Below are positions 1 through 6,343 of a stretch of DNA of 7,471 nt, in pieces. The translations under genes were made by a program, and so were the position numbers. Position 1 is the stretch's first letter. Each line of letters starts with the position of its first letter. Below the pieces are notes generated by a model. It saw nothing but the letters and a program-made list of their open reading frames with translations, made no database searches and was not told the DNA's origin. The DNA is from JARRNE01 sp963824085 (GTDB lineage: Bacteria; Pseudomonadota; Gammaproteobacteria; Chromatiales; Chromatiaceae): contig CAWGNT010000006.1 in assembly GCA_963824085.1 (NCBI GenBank), forward strand, positions 1 through 7,471. The letters are read 5' to 3'.

Positions 1-283
1 GGAGCCCGCTGTCAGGGGTGCGATGATTCCCCTCCTGTCGCTGCCGGCAGCGCCATTCGCGTGTAGGTGTTTGCAGAATCAGGACCCGGGAAGGGTGGGC
101 TCACCAAATGAGACACCCGGGGAAGTAGGATGGCACGGTGTTTCCCAGTTCGCAGCTTCGGTCATGCAGCCCAGGCGGCCCGCCCTCGTTGCGGCGCAGC
201 TGCAGTTGAAGGCGATGACGGCGTGGGCTGAACCGTTCGAGGCCGGCCCGTTTTGAGGGGTCATTGCCGAAGGAAGGACTGAG
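1..283. other. Non-coding leader upstream of cas3
   Basis: I find no gene I can support here. Short open frames exist on both strands, but none has a good ribosome site or a recognisable protein. The stretch should carry the promoter of the cas operon. Visible structure: a 10-base palindrome CTGCCGGCAG at 41-50; a near-direct repeat ACCCGGGAAG (84-93) and ACCCGGGGAAG (115-125); and between them possible stems GGTG/CACC (94-97 with 102-105) or GGGTG/CACCC (93-97 with 114-118). A sigma-54-like string lies at 131-145. No clear -35/-10 pair of the housekeeping type is visible by eye. No CRISPR repeat is seen. Confidence 0.5.
131..145 (+). promoter_or_regulatory. Possible sigma-54 (-24/-12) promoter, weak
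   Basis: The string TGGCACG at 131-137, four bases, then TTCC at 142-145 resembles the sigma-54 consensus TGGCACG-N4-TTGC. The -24 half is a perfect match, but the -12 half has C in place of the key G. It points toward cas3 and lies about 140 bases before its start. The -12 mismatch and the GC-rich setting make a chance match quite possible. Confidence 0.15.
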
Positions 284-2575
284 ATGACGACCAGCGAACG
301 ACAACTTGCCCACGCGGTCATGGATGCGGATGGCCAATGGCGGGTGCACGATCTCGATGTCCATCTCCGCGCTGTCGCGGGCCTCGCCGCTGAAAGCGCC
401 GAGCGCTTCGGCGGATCGGACTGGGCGAGGCTCGCCGGCTTGTGGCACGACTTGGGCAAGTACCGCCCAGTTTTTCAGCGCTACATTCGGCGGGCGAGCG
501 GGTTAGAGGCAGAAGATGCACACATCGAGGGGAAGGCAGGACGCGCTCCCCATTCCACGGCGGGCGCCGTGCTGGCCCGTGATCGCTTCAAGGAGATAGG
601 TCGGGTTCTGGCCTATCTCATCGCGGGGCACCATGCCGGGCTGTCGGATTGGAATTCGGACAATACCAGCTTGGAGTACCGCCTGGGACAGGAAAACAGC
701 CGATTGGAGCTGAGCGAAAGCCTTGCCACCGAGCCGCCGGCGGACATCCTCGATCCCGGAGGCCCCAATCTCGATCTCCGCGCCATTCCCGGAGGCCCTG
801 TTCAGGAAAAGGCAATTCCCATCGGCTTTTCCCTCTGGGTGCGCATGCTGTTCTCTTGTCTGGTGGACGCCGATTTTCTCGATACCGAGGCGTTCATGGA
901 CCCGAAGCAGGCAAGCCTTCGCGGTAGTGGAGCCGACATCTCGCTGCTGCTGAATCAGCTCAACCGCTACATGGATGACCTTTCCCGGCGCGCTCCAGAC
1001 ACGGCAGTTAATCGTCTTCGCGCCGAGATCCTTCAGCAATGCCGAGACAAGGCCGCCATGGCCCCTGGGCTCTTTTCGCTCACGGTTCCGACAGGGGGCG
1101 GCAAGACGCTGTCGAGCATGTCCTTCGCGCTGGAACATGCCCGCCGGCACGGCAAACGGCGCGTCATCTACGTCATCCCTTACACGAGCATCATCGAGCA
1201 GACTGCAGATATCTTCCGCGGCATCTTCGGCGACATGGTGATCGAGCACCACAGCAATGCAGAGGCCGATGCCGAGAAGGAGAATCTGAAGAGCCGCCTG
1301 GCCTGCGAGAACTGGGATGCCCCCATCGTCATCACGACCAACGTCCAGTTCTTTGAGTCGCTGTTCGCGGCCAGGACCTCTCGCTGCCGCAAGCTGCACA
1401 ACATCGTGGACAGCGTCGTGGTCCTGGACGAGGCGCAGTTGCTGCCGCCGGAGTTTCTGCAGGCTATCCTGGACGTCCTCAACCTCCTCACCCGCTATTA
1501 CGGCGTGAGTGCAGTCTTGTCCACGGCCACTCAGCCGGCCCTCAGCACGCGGGAGTACTTCGATGCCCGGCAAAATGTGCGGGGCCTGGACGGTGTCAGG
1601 GAGATTGCGGATGACCCGGACGATTTGTACCGCCGTCTCAGACGCGTCGAAGTCCGGTTACCCGGGGACTGGAACACGCCCGAAACTTGGGAATCCCTAG
1701 CGGAGGAGCTGGGCCGACACGAAAGTGTGCTCGCCATCGTCAACACTCGTCGTCACGCCCGGGAGCTGCATGCCTTGATGCCCGCCGGCACGCTGCACCT
1801 GTCCGCCCTCCTGTGCGGCGCCCACCGCTCGGACGTGATCCGTGACATCAAGGCTAGGCTGAAGGCGGGAGAGCCTACGCGTGTAGTCTCCACGCAGTTG
1901 GTGGAGGCCGGAGTGGACCTGGACTTTCCCGTCGTCTATCGCGCGCTGGCCGGGTTGGACTCCATCGCCCAGGCCGCTGGGCGCTGTAACCGCGAAGGCA
2001 GATTGAACGACACGGGCCGGCTGGGCGAGGTGCGGGTCTTCGTCCCGCCCCAGGCCGCTCCGCCGGGGCTGTTGAGGAAGGGGGAAGACGCCTGTCGATC
2101 GGTTCTGCGCGGTCATACCGGCGATGCCCTCGATCGGAACCTGTTTGCCCGCTATTTCGAACATCTGTACCACGCTTGTGAGTTGGACGCCGAGGAGATC
2201 AGTCGTCTCCTGCGTGTGGACGGCCACAGCTTGTCCGTCAACTTTAGGACTGCCGCCGAGCGCTTTCGGCTGATCCGCGATGATGACAGCGTGCCGGTCG
2301 TCGTCCTCTACCGCGGGCCGGAAGGCACTGACTCGAACGTGGACGTGCTGCTGGCCAAGCTTCGCAAAGACGGGCCGGAGCGTTGGCTGATGCGGAAGCT
2401 GCAACGGTACACGGTGAGCATCGCGCGGCGGGAAGGCATGAGGCTCATGGGGCAGGGCGACGTTGCGGAGATCATTCCGGGTCTGTTCATCCAGACGAAT
2501 GACCTGCTGTATGACCGGACGCTGGGGCTCGTAGCGGACGAGGCAGCTATGCGTCGCAAGGTGTATCTGGCATGA
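284..2575 (+). CDS. cas3: Cas3, type I-C HD nuclease and DNA helicase
   Basis: Cas3 is recruited by target-bound Cascade, unwinds the DNA in the 3'-5' direction and degrades it. The 763-residue protein has the normal domain order for I-C. The N-terminal HD domain shows likely metal ligands H27, H55-D56 (in WHDLGK), H90, H116-H117 and D195. The superfamily 2 helicase part shows Walker A TGGGKT (270-275), a DEAH-type box as DEAQ (382-385), STATQ (413-417, motif III), STQLVEAGVDLD (536-547, motif V) and QAAGRCNREG (563-572, motif VI). The remainder to 763 fits the Cas3 C-terminal region. All expected catalytic motifs are present, so it looks functional. The start at ATG 284 is backed by AAGGAAGGA at 270-278, five bases upstream, and by the family-like N-terminus. 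It is the first gene of the operon, 105 bases ahead of cas5c. Confidence 0.96.
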   Translation: MTTSERQLAHAVMDADGQWRVHDLDVHLRAVAGLAAESAERFGGSDWARLAGLWHDLGKYRPVFQRYIRRASGLEAEDAHIEGKAGRAPHSTAGAVLARDRFKEIGRVLAYLIAGHHAGLSDWNSDNTSLEYRLGQENSRLELSESLATEPPADILDPGGPNLDLRAIPGGPVQEKAIPIGFSLWVRMLFSCLVDADFLDTEAFMDPKQASLRGSGADISLLLNQLNRYMDDLSRRAPDTAVNRLRAEILQQCRDKAAMAPGLFSLTVPTGGGKTLSSMSFALEHARRHGKRRVIYVIPYTSIIEQTADIFRGIFGDMVIEHHSNAEADAEKENLKSRLACENWDAPIVITTNVQFFESLFAARTSRCRKLHNIVDSVVVLDEAQLLPPEFLQAILDVLNLLTRYYGVSAVLSTATQPALSTREYFDARQNVRGLDGVREIADDPDDLYRRLRRVEVRLPGDWNTPETWESLAEELGRHESVLAIVNTRRHARELHALMPAGTLHLSALLCGAHRSDVIRDIKARLKAGEPTRVVSTQLVEAGVDLDFPVVYRALAGLDSIAQAAGRCNREGRLNDTGRLGEVRVFVPPQAAPPGLLRKGEDACRSVLRGHTGDALDRNLFARYFEHLYHACELDAEEISRLLRVDGHSLSVNFRTAAERFRLIRDDDSVPVVVLYRGPEGTDSNVDVLLAKLRKDGPERWLMRKLQRYTVSIARREGMRLMGQGDVAEIIPGLFIQTNDLLYDRTLGLVADEAAMRRKVYLA

Positions 2576-2680
2576 AGGCGGTTAACACAAGCACCTATCC
2601 GAAAGGCAAGCTTTGGTTTCACGGTTGCTGCCCTGAAAACCAAGTTTCACGGAGCCATGGTCGGTGATGGAGGAGTAGTT
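2576..2680 (+). other. cas3-cas5c spacer with imperfect hairpin
   Basis: This is the longest gap inside the cas operon. CTTTGGTTTCA (2611-2621) can pair with TGAAAACCAAG (2634-2644), giving about ten base pairs with one bulged base on each side and a 12-base loop. The nonamer GTTTCACGG occurs twice (2616-2624 and 2644-2652), overlapping the stem. There is no T run after the stem, so it is not a typical intrinsic terminator. It could be an mRNA processing or attenuation element separating cas3 from the Cascade genes. A 31-codon frame that overlaps the cas3 stop (2572-2667) also crosses the gap; I do not call it a gene. Confidence 0.35.
2669..2675 (+). promoter_or_regulatory. Ribosome binding site that sets the cas5c start
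   Basis: GGAGGAG lies five bases before GTG 2681. The competing upstream ATG at 2657 has only GGAG two bases away, which is too close. The site therefore favours the GTG start. Confidence 0.7.
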
Positions 2681-3346
2681 GTGAGGACATATTGCATTGA
2701 AGTTTCGGGCGATTTCGCGTGCTTCACGCGGCCGGAAATGAAGGTGGAACGGGTGAGCTACGACGTCATCACCCCCTCCGCCGCCCGCGCGATATTCGAG
2801 GCCATCCTGTGGAAGCCCGCCATACGATGGCAGGTGCGCAAGATCGAGGTGCTGAAGCCTATCCGCTGGATCAGCTTGCGCCGCAACGAGGTCGCCGGCG
2901 TCGTTTCCACCCGTAATGTCGAGTCCGCCATGAAGTCAGGCACGGGGGACCTGGGGCTGCACATCGAGGACGACCGTCAGCAGCGGGCCGGCCTTTTCCT
3001 GCGCGATGTCGCCTACCGACTGTACGCGGATCTTGAGCTAAAGCCGAATGCCGGCGCGGGTGAAACACCGAAGAAATATGAGGAGATGTTCGAGCGGCGG
3101 GCCGGCAAGGGCCAATGCATCAACCAGCCCTACCTCGGCTGCCGGGAGTTCGCCGCGTTCTTCCGGTTGGTACAGGGGCAAGACACTGAGTCGCCGCCGA
3201 TCGCCGAGAACCGCGATCTCGGCTTCATGCTCTACGACCTGGACTTCGCAAACCCTGGAGATCCGAGCCCGCGGTTCTTCCGCGCCCGGATGAACAGCGG
3301 CGTTGTAGAGGTGCCGGGCTGGGACAACGAGGAGGTCCGGGGATGA
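2681..3346 (+). CDS. cas5c: Cas5c (Cas5d), Cascade subunit and crRNA endonuclease family
   Basis: In type I-C systems, which lack Cas6, Cas5c cleaves the pre-crRNA and holds the 5' handle of the crRNA in Cascade. From GTG 2681 the protein is 221 residues, normal for the family. The family signature is clear: GDFACFTRPEMKVERVSYD at 10-28, TPSAARAIFEAI at 31-42, WKPAIRW at 44-50, and RRAGKGQCINQPYLGCREF at 139-157. An ATG at 2657 would add eight residues, but the better ribosome site and the family N-terminus favour GTG. Compared with the Bacillus halodurans enzyme as I recall it (catalytic Y46, K116, H117), the equivalents here look like L43, K132 and Y133, so only the lysine is kept. Other residues may do the work in this branch, or cleavage may be impaired. 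The stop overlaps the cas8c start (ATGA). Confidence 0.94.
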   Translation: MRTYCIEVSGDFACFTRPEMKVERVSYDVITPSAARAIFEAILWKPAIRWQVRKIEVLKPIRWISLRRNEVAGVVSTRNVESAMKSGTGDLGLHIEDDRQQRAGLFLRDVAYRLYADLELKPNAGAGETPKKYEEMFERRAGKGQCINQPYLGCREFAAFFRLVQGQDTESPPIAENRDLGFMLYDLDFANPGDPSPRFFRARMNSGVVEVPGWDNEEVRG

Positions 3347-4479
3347 TTCTGCAAGCTCTCAATGATTACTACCGCCGCAAGCAGGCGGAGCCCGACGCCC
3401 AGGATCGACTTCCGGCCTTCGGGTTGGAAGAGAAAGAGATTCCCTTCGTCATCGAAGTCGACGCGGATGGTCGCCTCCTGCATTTGGCCGATACCCGATC
3501 CGGACAGGGGAAGAAGAAGGTGGGCCAACGCCTCCTTGTCCCCCAGGGCGTGAAAAAGACGTCCGGCGTCGCCGCCAACCTGCTATGGGATACGGCCGAG
3601 TATGTCCTCGGCGTTGATACCCGCGGTAAGCCGCAGCGCGTGGCCGAGCAGCATGCGGCCTTCAGGGCGCGGATCGACAGGCTTCCGCCGTCTGCTCGGC
3701 AGGACGAGGGTGTCCGCGCGGTGAGCGCATTCCTTGCCGGAATCGACCTCAAGGCGATGGAAAATCTCCCCGCGTGGTCCGACCTGGTTAATACCAACGC
3801 GCTCGTGACCTTTCGGCTGCACGGCGACTCGGACCTGGTGTGCCAGCGCCCAGCAGTGGTCCCGGCGATGATCAATCAAGAACCCGACCAGGCGAGGGAG
3901 AACATCTGCTTAGTCACCGGCGAGCGCGCGGCGATCGAGCGACTACATCCGTCCATCAAGGGCGTTTGGGGCGCGCAGACGTCCGGGGCCAACGTCGTTT
4001 CCTTCAATCTTGACGCCTTCTCTTCCTATGGCAAATCACAGGGCGACAACGCCCCTGTGGGAAAGCCTGCTGCGTTCGCCTATACGACTGCGCTCAACCA
4101 CCTCTTGGCCAAGGGCTCGCGCCAGCGTGTCCAAGTCGGCGATGCGTCAACCGTATTCTGGGCTGAAGAGCGGCATGACCTCGAAACAATGGTCCCTAAT
4201 CTGTTCGGAGAGCCGCCGAAAGACGAGCCCGATCGCGGGGCGGATGCCTTGAGAGCGCTCTACAAGTCGGTGGACACCGGCAGGTTTGCGCTTGGGGAGC
4301 CGGACGCCCGTTTTCATGTCCTGGGCCTCGCACCCAACGCTGCCCGCATCGCCATTCGCTTCTGGGAAACCGCCTCGGCCATGGAGTTGGCTCAGAGGCT
4401 ACGCCAGCACTTCGAGGACATCAGCGGTGGTCCATGCACCCCACGATCCCGAGCATCTGTCATCTGTTCCGCCTGCTGA
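3343..4479 (+). CDS. cas8c: Cas8c N-terminal part, ended early by frameshift
   Basis: This open frame gives 378 residues. Residues 1 to about 361 align by eye with the N-terminal and middle regions of Cas8c, for example LVCQRPAVVPAMI near 166-178, QRVQVGDASTVFWAE near 260-274 and LGLAPNAARIAIRFW near 327-341. The last 17 residues, from about 362, are out of frame and unlike the family. What is lost is the HAPHDPEHLS...LFRLLTA segment and all the C-terminal helices that in known I-C complexes form the Cas11-like region. It starts at the ATGA overlap with cas5c, six bases after AGGAGGT. If translated as written, it would be a truncated large subunit. Confidence 0.8.
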   Translation: MILQALNDYYRRKQAEPDAQDRLPAFGLEEKEIPFVIEVDADGRLLHLADTRSGQGKKKVGQRLLVPQGVKKTSGVAANLLWDTAEYVLGVDTRGKPQRVAEQHAAFRARIDRLPPSARQDEGVRAVSAFLAGIDLKAMENLPAWSDLVNTNALVTFRLHGDSDLVCQRPAVVPAMINQEPDQARENICLVTGERAAIERLHPSIKGVWGAQTSGANVVSFNLDAFSSYGKSQGDNAPVGKPAAFAYTTALNHLLAKGSRQRVQVGDASTVFWAEERHDLETMVPNLFGEPPKDEPDRGADALRALYKSVDTGRFALGEPDARFHVLGLAPNAARIAIRFWETASAMELAQRLRQHFEDISGGPCTPRSRASVICSAC

Positions 4480-4486
4480 CGGCAGT
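4426..4486 (+). other. Cluster of three +1 frame changes in cas8c
   Basis: The conserved Cas8c sequence steps from frame to frame with one extra base at each of three points: a G near 4426-4427, a T near 4463, and a G near 4485. The net gain is three bases, so the frame is restored after 4486, but a TGA at 4477-4479 falls between. None of the other genes in the window shows a frame break. Sequencing or assembly error and true mutation cannot be told apart from this sequence alone. Confidence 0.75.
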
Positions 4487-4491
4487 GCGCC

Positions 4492-5109
4492 GTGACGCAA
4501 CGAGGAACCGACAACATCCCGCCTAACCTCGGCGGGGACATCATGCGGGCCATTCTGGAGGACCTACCGTATCCGGCGACCTGGCTTTCCGCTGCCGTGC
4601 AGCGCTGTCGCGCGGAGCAGAAAGTCACCTATCCCCGCACCGCCGCGCTCAAAGCCTGTCTGAATCGCGGTATCCGCTTCACCAATCGCAGTCGAACCAA
4701 ACCTGAAAGCGAGTTCCAGATCATGCTCGACAAGACGAATCCTAATCCGGCTTACCGGCTCGGCAGGTTATTCGCAGCGCTCGAACGCATCCAGGAGGAT
4801 GCCGCGGGCGGAGCCGGTAAGCTCAACGCCACCATCCGGGACCGATATTACGGTGCCGCGTCCAGCACTCCCGTCGCCGTGTTTACCACCCTGCTTCGGC
4901 TGAAGAATCACCACCTCGGAAAGCTCGGCGCGGGACGTGTTGTGCAGATGGAGAAGTTGCTCGGTGAAATCATGTCCGAGCTGGACGAGTTCCCGAAGCA
5001 CCTTTCGCTTCCCGACCAGGGCCGCTTTGCCTTGGGCTACTACCATCAGCGCCAAGCCTTCTTTAACAAATCGGAACCGCTCGCAGACAATCCGGAGGAA
5101 CCTGAATGA
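4492..5109 (+). CDS. cas8c: Cas8c C-terminal part in a separate frame segment
   Basis: This 205-residue frame is the rest of Cas8c. It opens with a GTG lying 12 bases after the TGA of the upstream part, then DNIPPNLGGDIMRAILE at about 7-23 and LPYPATWLSAAV at about 25-36, both typical of Csd1. The GTG has no good ribosome site, so it would depend on reinitiation after the upstream stop; ATG 4543 is an alternative. The C-terminal half, from about residue 78, is the helical segment that becomes Cas11c. Codon use and conservation look normal, so this part does not appear decayed. It ends in an ATGA overlap with cas7. Whether it is made as a free protein or only as part of a full Cas8c depends on whether the upstream breaks are real. 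Confidence 0.7.
   Translation: MTQRGTDNIPPNLGGDIMRAILEDLPYPATWLSAAVQRCRAEQKVTYPRTAALKACLNRGIRFTNRSRTKPESEFQIMLDKTNPNPAYRLGRLFAALERIQEDAAGGAGKLNATIRDRYYGAASSTPVAVFTTLLRLKNHHLGKLGAGRVVQMEKLLGEIMSELDEFPKHLSLPDQGRFALGYYHQRQAFFNKSEPLADNPEEPE
4723..5109 (+). CDS. cas11c: Cas11c small subunit, from a predicted internal start in cas8c
   Basis: Type I-C systems are known to make a separate small subunit, Cas11c, from an internal start within the 3' part of cas8c; copies of it line the belly of Cascade. Here an in-frame ATG at 4723 begins MLDKTNPNPAYRLGRLFAAL and gives 128 residues to the shared stop, which fits the known size of about 14 kDa. The position just before the conserved NPAYRLGRLFA block is where such a start is expected. 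The ribosome site is weak: a purine-rich GAAAGCGAG at 4705-4713, nine bases before the ATG. This frame lies wholly downstream of the frame breaks, so Cas11c could still be made if full Cas8c is not. The exact start is inferred. Confidence 0.55.
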   Translation: MLDKTNPNPAYRLGRLFAALERIQEDAAGGAGKLNATIRDRYYGAASSTPVAVFTTLLRLKNHHLGKLGAGRVVQMEKLLGEIMSELDEFPKHLSLPDQGRFALGYYHQRQAFFNKSEPLADNPEEPE

Positions 5110-6047
5110 GCCTGAACAACCGCTATGACTTTGTGCTCCTGTTCGACGTCAAGGACGGCAATCCCAACGGCGACCCGGACGCCGGCAATCTACCGAGGCT
5201 CGATGCCGAAACCGGTCACGGCTTGGTGACAGACGTGTCAATCAAGCGGAAGGTGCGGAACTTCGTCGCTTTGACCAAGGACGCAGACCAGAACGATAAC
5301 TATGAGGGGCGTCTCGCTTCGGCTGACAGACGTTATGAGATCTACGTCAAGGAGAAGGCCATCCTGAACAATCAGCACAAACGCGCCTATATTGGAATCG
5401 AAAAGGCTGATCTACTGAAGGGTGACGAAAAGAAACGCAAGGGAGGGGAGGCCGTAGACGATGCCCGAACCTGGATGTGTCGCAACTTCTATGACGTCCG
5501 CACCTTTGGCGCCGTCATGTCGACCGGCATCAACTGTGGTCAGGTGCGCGGCCCGGTGCAGCTGACCTTCGCTCGGTCCGTGGATCCTATTGTTGCCCAG
5601 GAGCATTCCATAACCCGCATGGCTGTCGCGACGGAAGCGGAGGCGCAGAAACAGGAAGGCGACAACCGCACCATGGGCCGCAAGTACACGGTGCCCTACG
5701 GCCTGTACCGTGCGCACGGCTTTGTCTCTGCCTTCCTCGCCAAGCAGACCGGGTTCTCGGAGGACGATCTCCAACTGCTTTGGCAGGCGCTGGGGCAAAT
5801 GTTCGATCATGATCGCTCGGCGGCGAGGGGCGAAATGGCCACGCGCGGGCTCTATGTCTTTAAGCACGATTCGGAGCTCGGCAACGCCCCCGCCCACCAG
5901 CTGTTCGACCTCATTCAGGTGAAACCCCAAGTTGAAGACGGGCCTATCCGCGGCTTCGATCGTTACAGCGTTGAAGCGCCGCCTGCCGGCAGGCTGGGAA
6001 ATTATCCCGGGGTCGAACTGCAGGTCGTCCTCTCTGGAGAAGGCTAG
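5106..6047 (+). CDS. cas7: Cas7 (Csd2), Cascade backbone subunit
   Basis: Cas7 polymerises along the crRNA spacer to form the Cascade backbone and holds it ready for pairing with target DNA. The 313-residue protein is a full-length Csd2/Csh2-type Cas7. Recognisable stretches are the N-terminal RYDFVLLFDVKDGNPNGDPD (6-25), with the family NPNGDPD signature, VTDVSIKRKVRNFV (41-54), FYDVRTFGAVMSTG (128-141), QVRGPVQLTFARSVDP (146-161), HSITRMAVAT (167-176) and MGRKYTVPYGLYRAHGF (190-206). The start overlaps the cas8c stop (ATGA) and is preceded by GGAGGA at 5094-5099, seven bases away, so it has its own good ribosome site and can be translated even if cas8c translation is broken. No oddity is seen in the protein. 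An 89-base gap follows, in place of the usual close join to cas4. Confidence 0.96.
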   Translation: MSLNNRYDFVLLFDVKDGNPNGDPDAGNLPRLDAETGHGLVTDVSIKRKVRNFVALTKDADQNDNYEGRLASADRRYEIYVKEKAILNNQHKRAYIGIEKADLLKGDEKKRKGGEAVDDARTWMCRNFYDVRTFGAVMSTGINCGQVRGPVQLTFARSVDPIVAQEHSITRMAVATEAEAQKQEGDNRTMGRKYTVPYGLYRAHGFVSAFLAKQTGFSEDDLQLLWQALGQMFDHDRSAARGEMATRGLYVFKHDSELGNAPAHQLFDLIQVKPQVEDGPIRGFDRYSVEAPPAGRLGNYPGVELQVVLSGEG

Positions 6048-6136
6048 CATGGGCTGCCGGAAGGACGGCATCAGGCCGCTCCGGCGTTCTAGTAGAGCGT
6101 TTGAGATGGCGCTGGCCATTGCGGGAGGAACTTTGC
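6048..6136 (+). other. cas7-hicB gap
   Basis: This 89-base gap breaks the otherwise tight operon exactly where the two extra genes begin, so it may hold their own control region or mark the insertion junction. A small hairpin TGCCG/CGGCA (6055-6059 with 6066-6070, six-base loop) is possible; it has no T run and is not a convincing terminator. No clear -35/-10 pair is visible by eye. Confidence 0.35.
6123..6129 (+). promoter_or_regulatory. Ribosome binding site of the HicB-like gene
   Basis: GGGAGGA lies seven bases before ATG 6137. It excludes the in-frame ATG at 6101, which lies upstream of the site itself, and fixes the antitoxin-like protein at 68 residues. Confidence 0.7.
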
Positions 6137-6343
6137 ATGACCGAGATCCACTTCATCGTCGAAGAAGCCCCGGAAGGCGGCTTCGTCGCCCGCGCCATGG
6201 GCGTCGACATCTTTACCGAGGCCGATACCATCGAGGACCTCCATGCCCAAGTGCGCGATGCCGTTCGGTGTCATTTCGATGAGGGTCAGGGTCCCACGCT
6301 GATCCGGCTGCACTTTACCCGCGAGGAAGTGTTGGTGGCATGA
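6137..6343 (+). CDS. hicB: HicB-like small antitoxin protein
   Basis: The 68-residue protein has the short HicB layout: MTEIHFIVEEAPEGGFVARA at 1-20, an alternating strand pattern with an E-EGG-F-A-A motif, then TEADTIEDLHAQVRDAV at 27-43, like the HicB helix. HicB proteins bind and block the HicA ribonuclease. Family members often carry a C-terminal DNA-binding domain; this one is too short to have it, so it may not regulate its own promoter. Proteins of this short type are, as I recall, sometimes annotated as 2-oxoisovalerate dehydrogenase, which is not supported here. It lies first in the pair, overlaps the HicA-like gene by ATGA, and sits in the cas operon between cas7 and cas4. Assignment rests on fold pattern and on the partner gene, so an antitoxin role is inferred. 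Confidence 0.75.
   Translation: MTEIHFIVEEAPEGGFVARAMGVDIFTEADTIEDLHAQVRDAVRCHFDEGQGPTLIRLHFTREEVLVA

Larger units (their letters stand above)
3343..5109 (+). pseudogene. cas8c: cas8c (csd1), Cascade large subunit, interrupted reading frame
   Basis: Read across its breaks, this region encodes a Cas8c/Csd1 of about 587 residues, the usual size. Cas8c recognises the PAM and helps recruit Cas3. Conserved Csd1 stretches run in order through three frames: the 3343 frame to HFEDIS (codon ending 4425), the next frame for VVHAPHDPEHLS (4427-4462), the third for LFRLLTA (4464-4484), then the original frame from 4486 (CAVTQ...DNIPPNLGG). Each step is one extra base, and the three add up to a codon. 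As written, translation from 3343 stops at TGA 4477-4479. The 5' junction overlaps cas5c with AGGAGGT at 3330-3336, and the 3' junction overlaps cas7. Either the sequence has local errors or the gene is truly broken. Its parts are listed separately. Confidence 0.8.

Noticed and set aside
23..256. 77-codon plus-strand frame in the leader, and minus-strand frames at 79-459
   Set aside because: No ribosome site, no recognised domain, and the minus frames run into the conserved cas3 start.
503..1573. Long minus-strand open frame opposite cas3 (356 codons)
   Set aside because: It lies wholly antisense to strongly conserved cas3 motifs, shows no recognisable domain, and long antisense frames are common in GC-rich coding DNA.
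1697..2404. Minus-strand open frame opposite the 3' part of cas3 (235 codons)
   Set aside because: Shadow of the cas3 codon pattern; no ribosome site or family resemblance seen.
2657..2680. Upstream ATG start for cas5c
   Set aside because: Ribosome site too close to this ATG; GTG 2681 has GGAGGAG at proper spacing and gives the family-like N-terminus.
4477..4497. Programmed ribosomal frameshift as the explanation for the cas8c break
   Set aside because: Three separate shifts in 60 bases would be needed, and no slippery run such as a long A or T tract is present at the steps.
5412..6119. Minus-strand open frame opposite cas7 (235 codons)
   Set aside because: Antisense to a conserved full-length Cas7; low-complexity, arginine-rich product typical of a shadow frame.
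6101..6136. Upstream ATG start for the HicB-like gene
   Set aside because: The strong GGGAGGA site lies inside the added segment and points to ATG 6137, where the family-like sequence begins.
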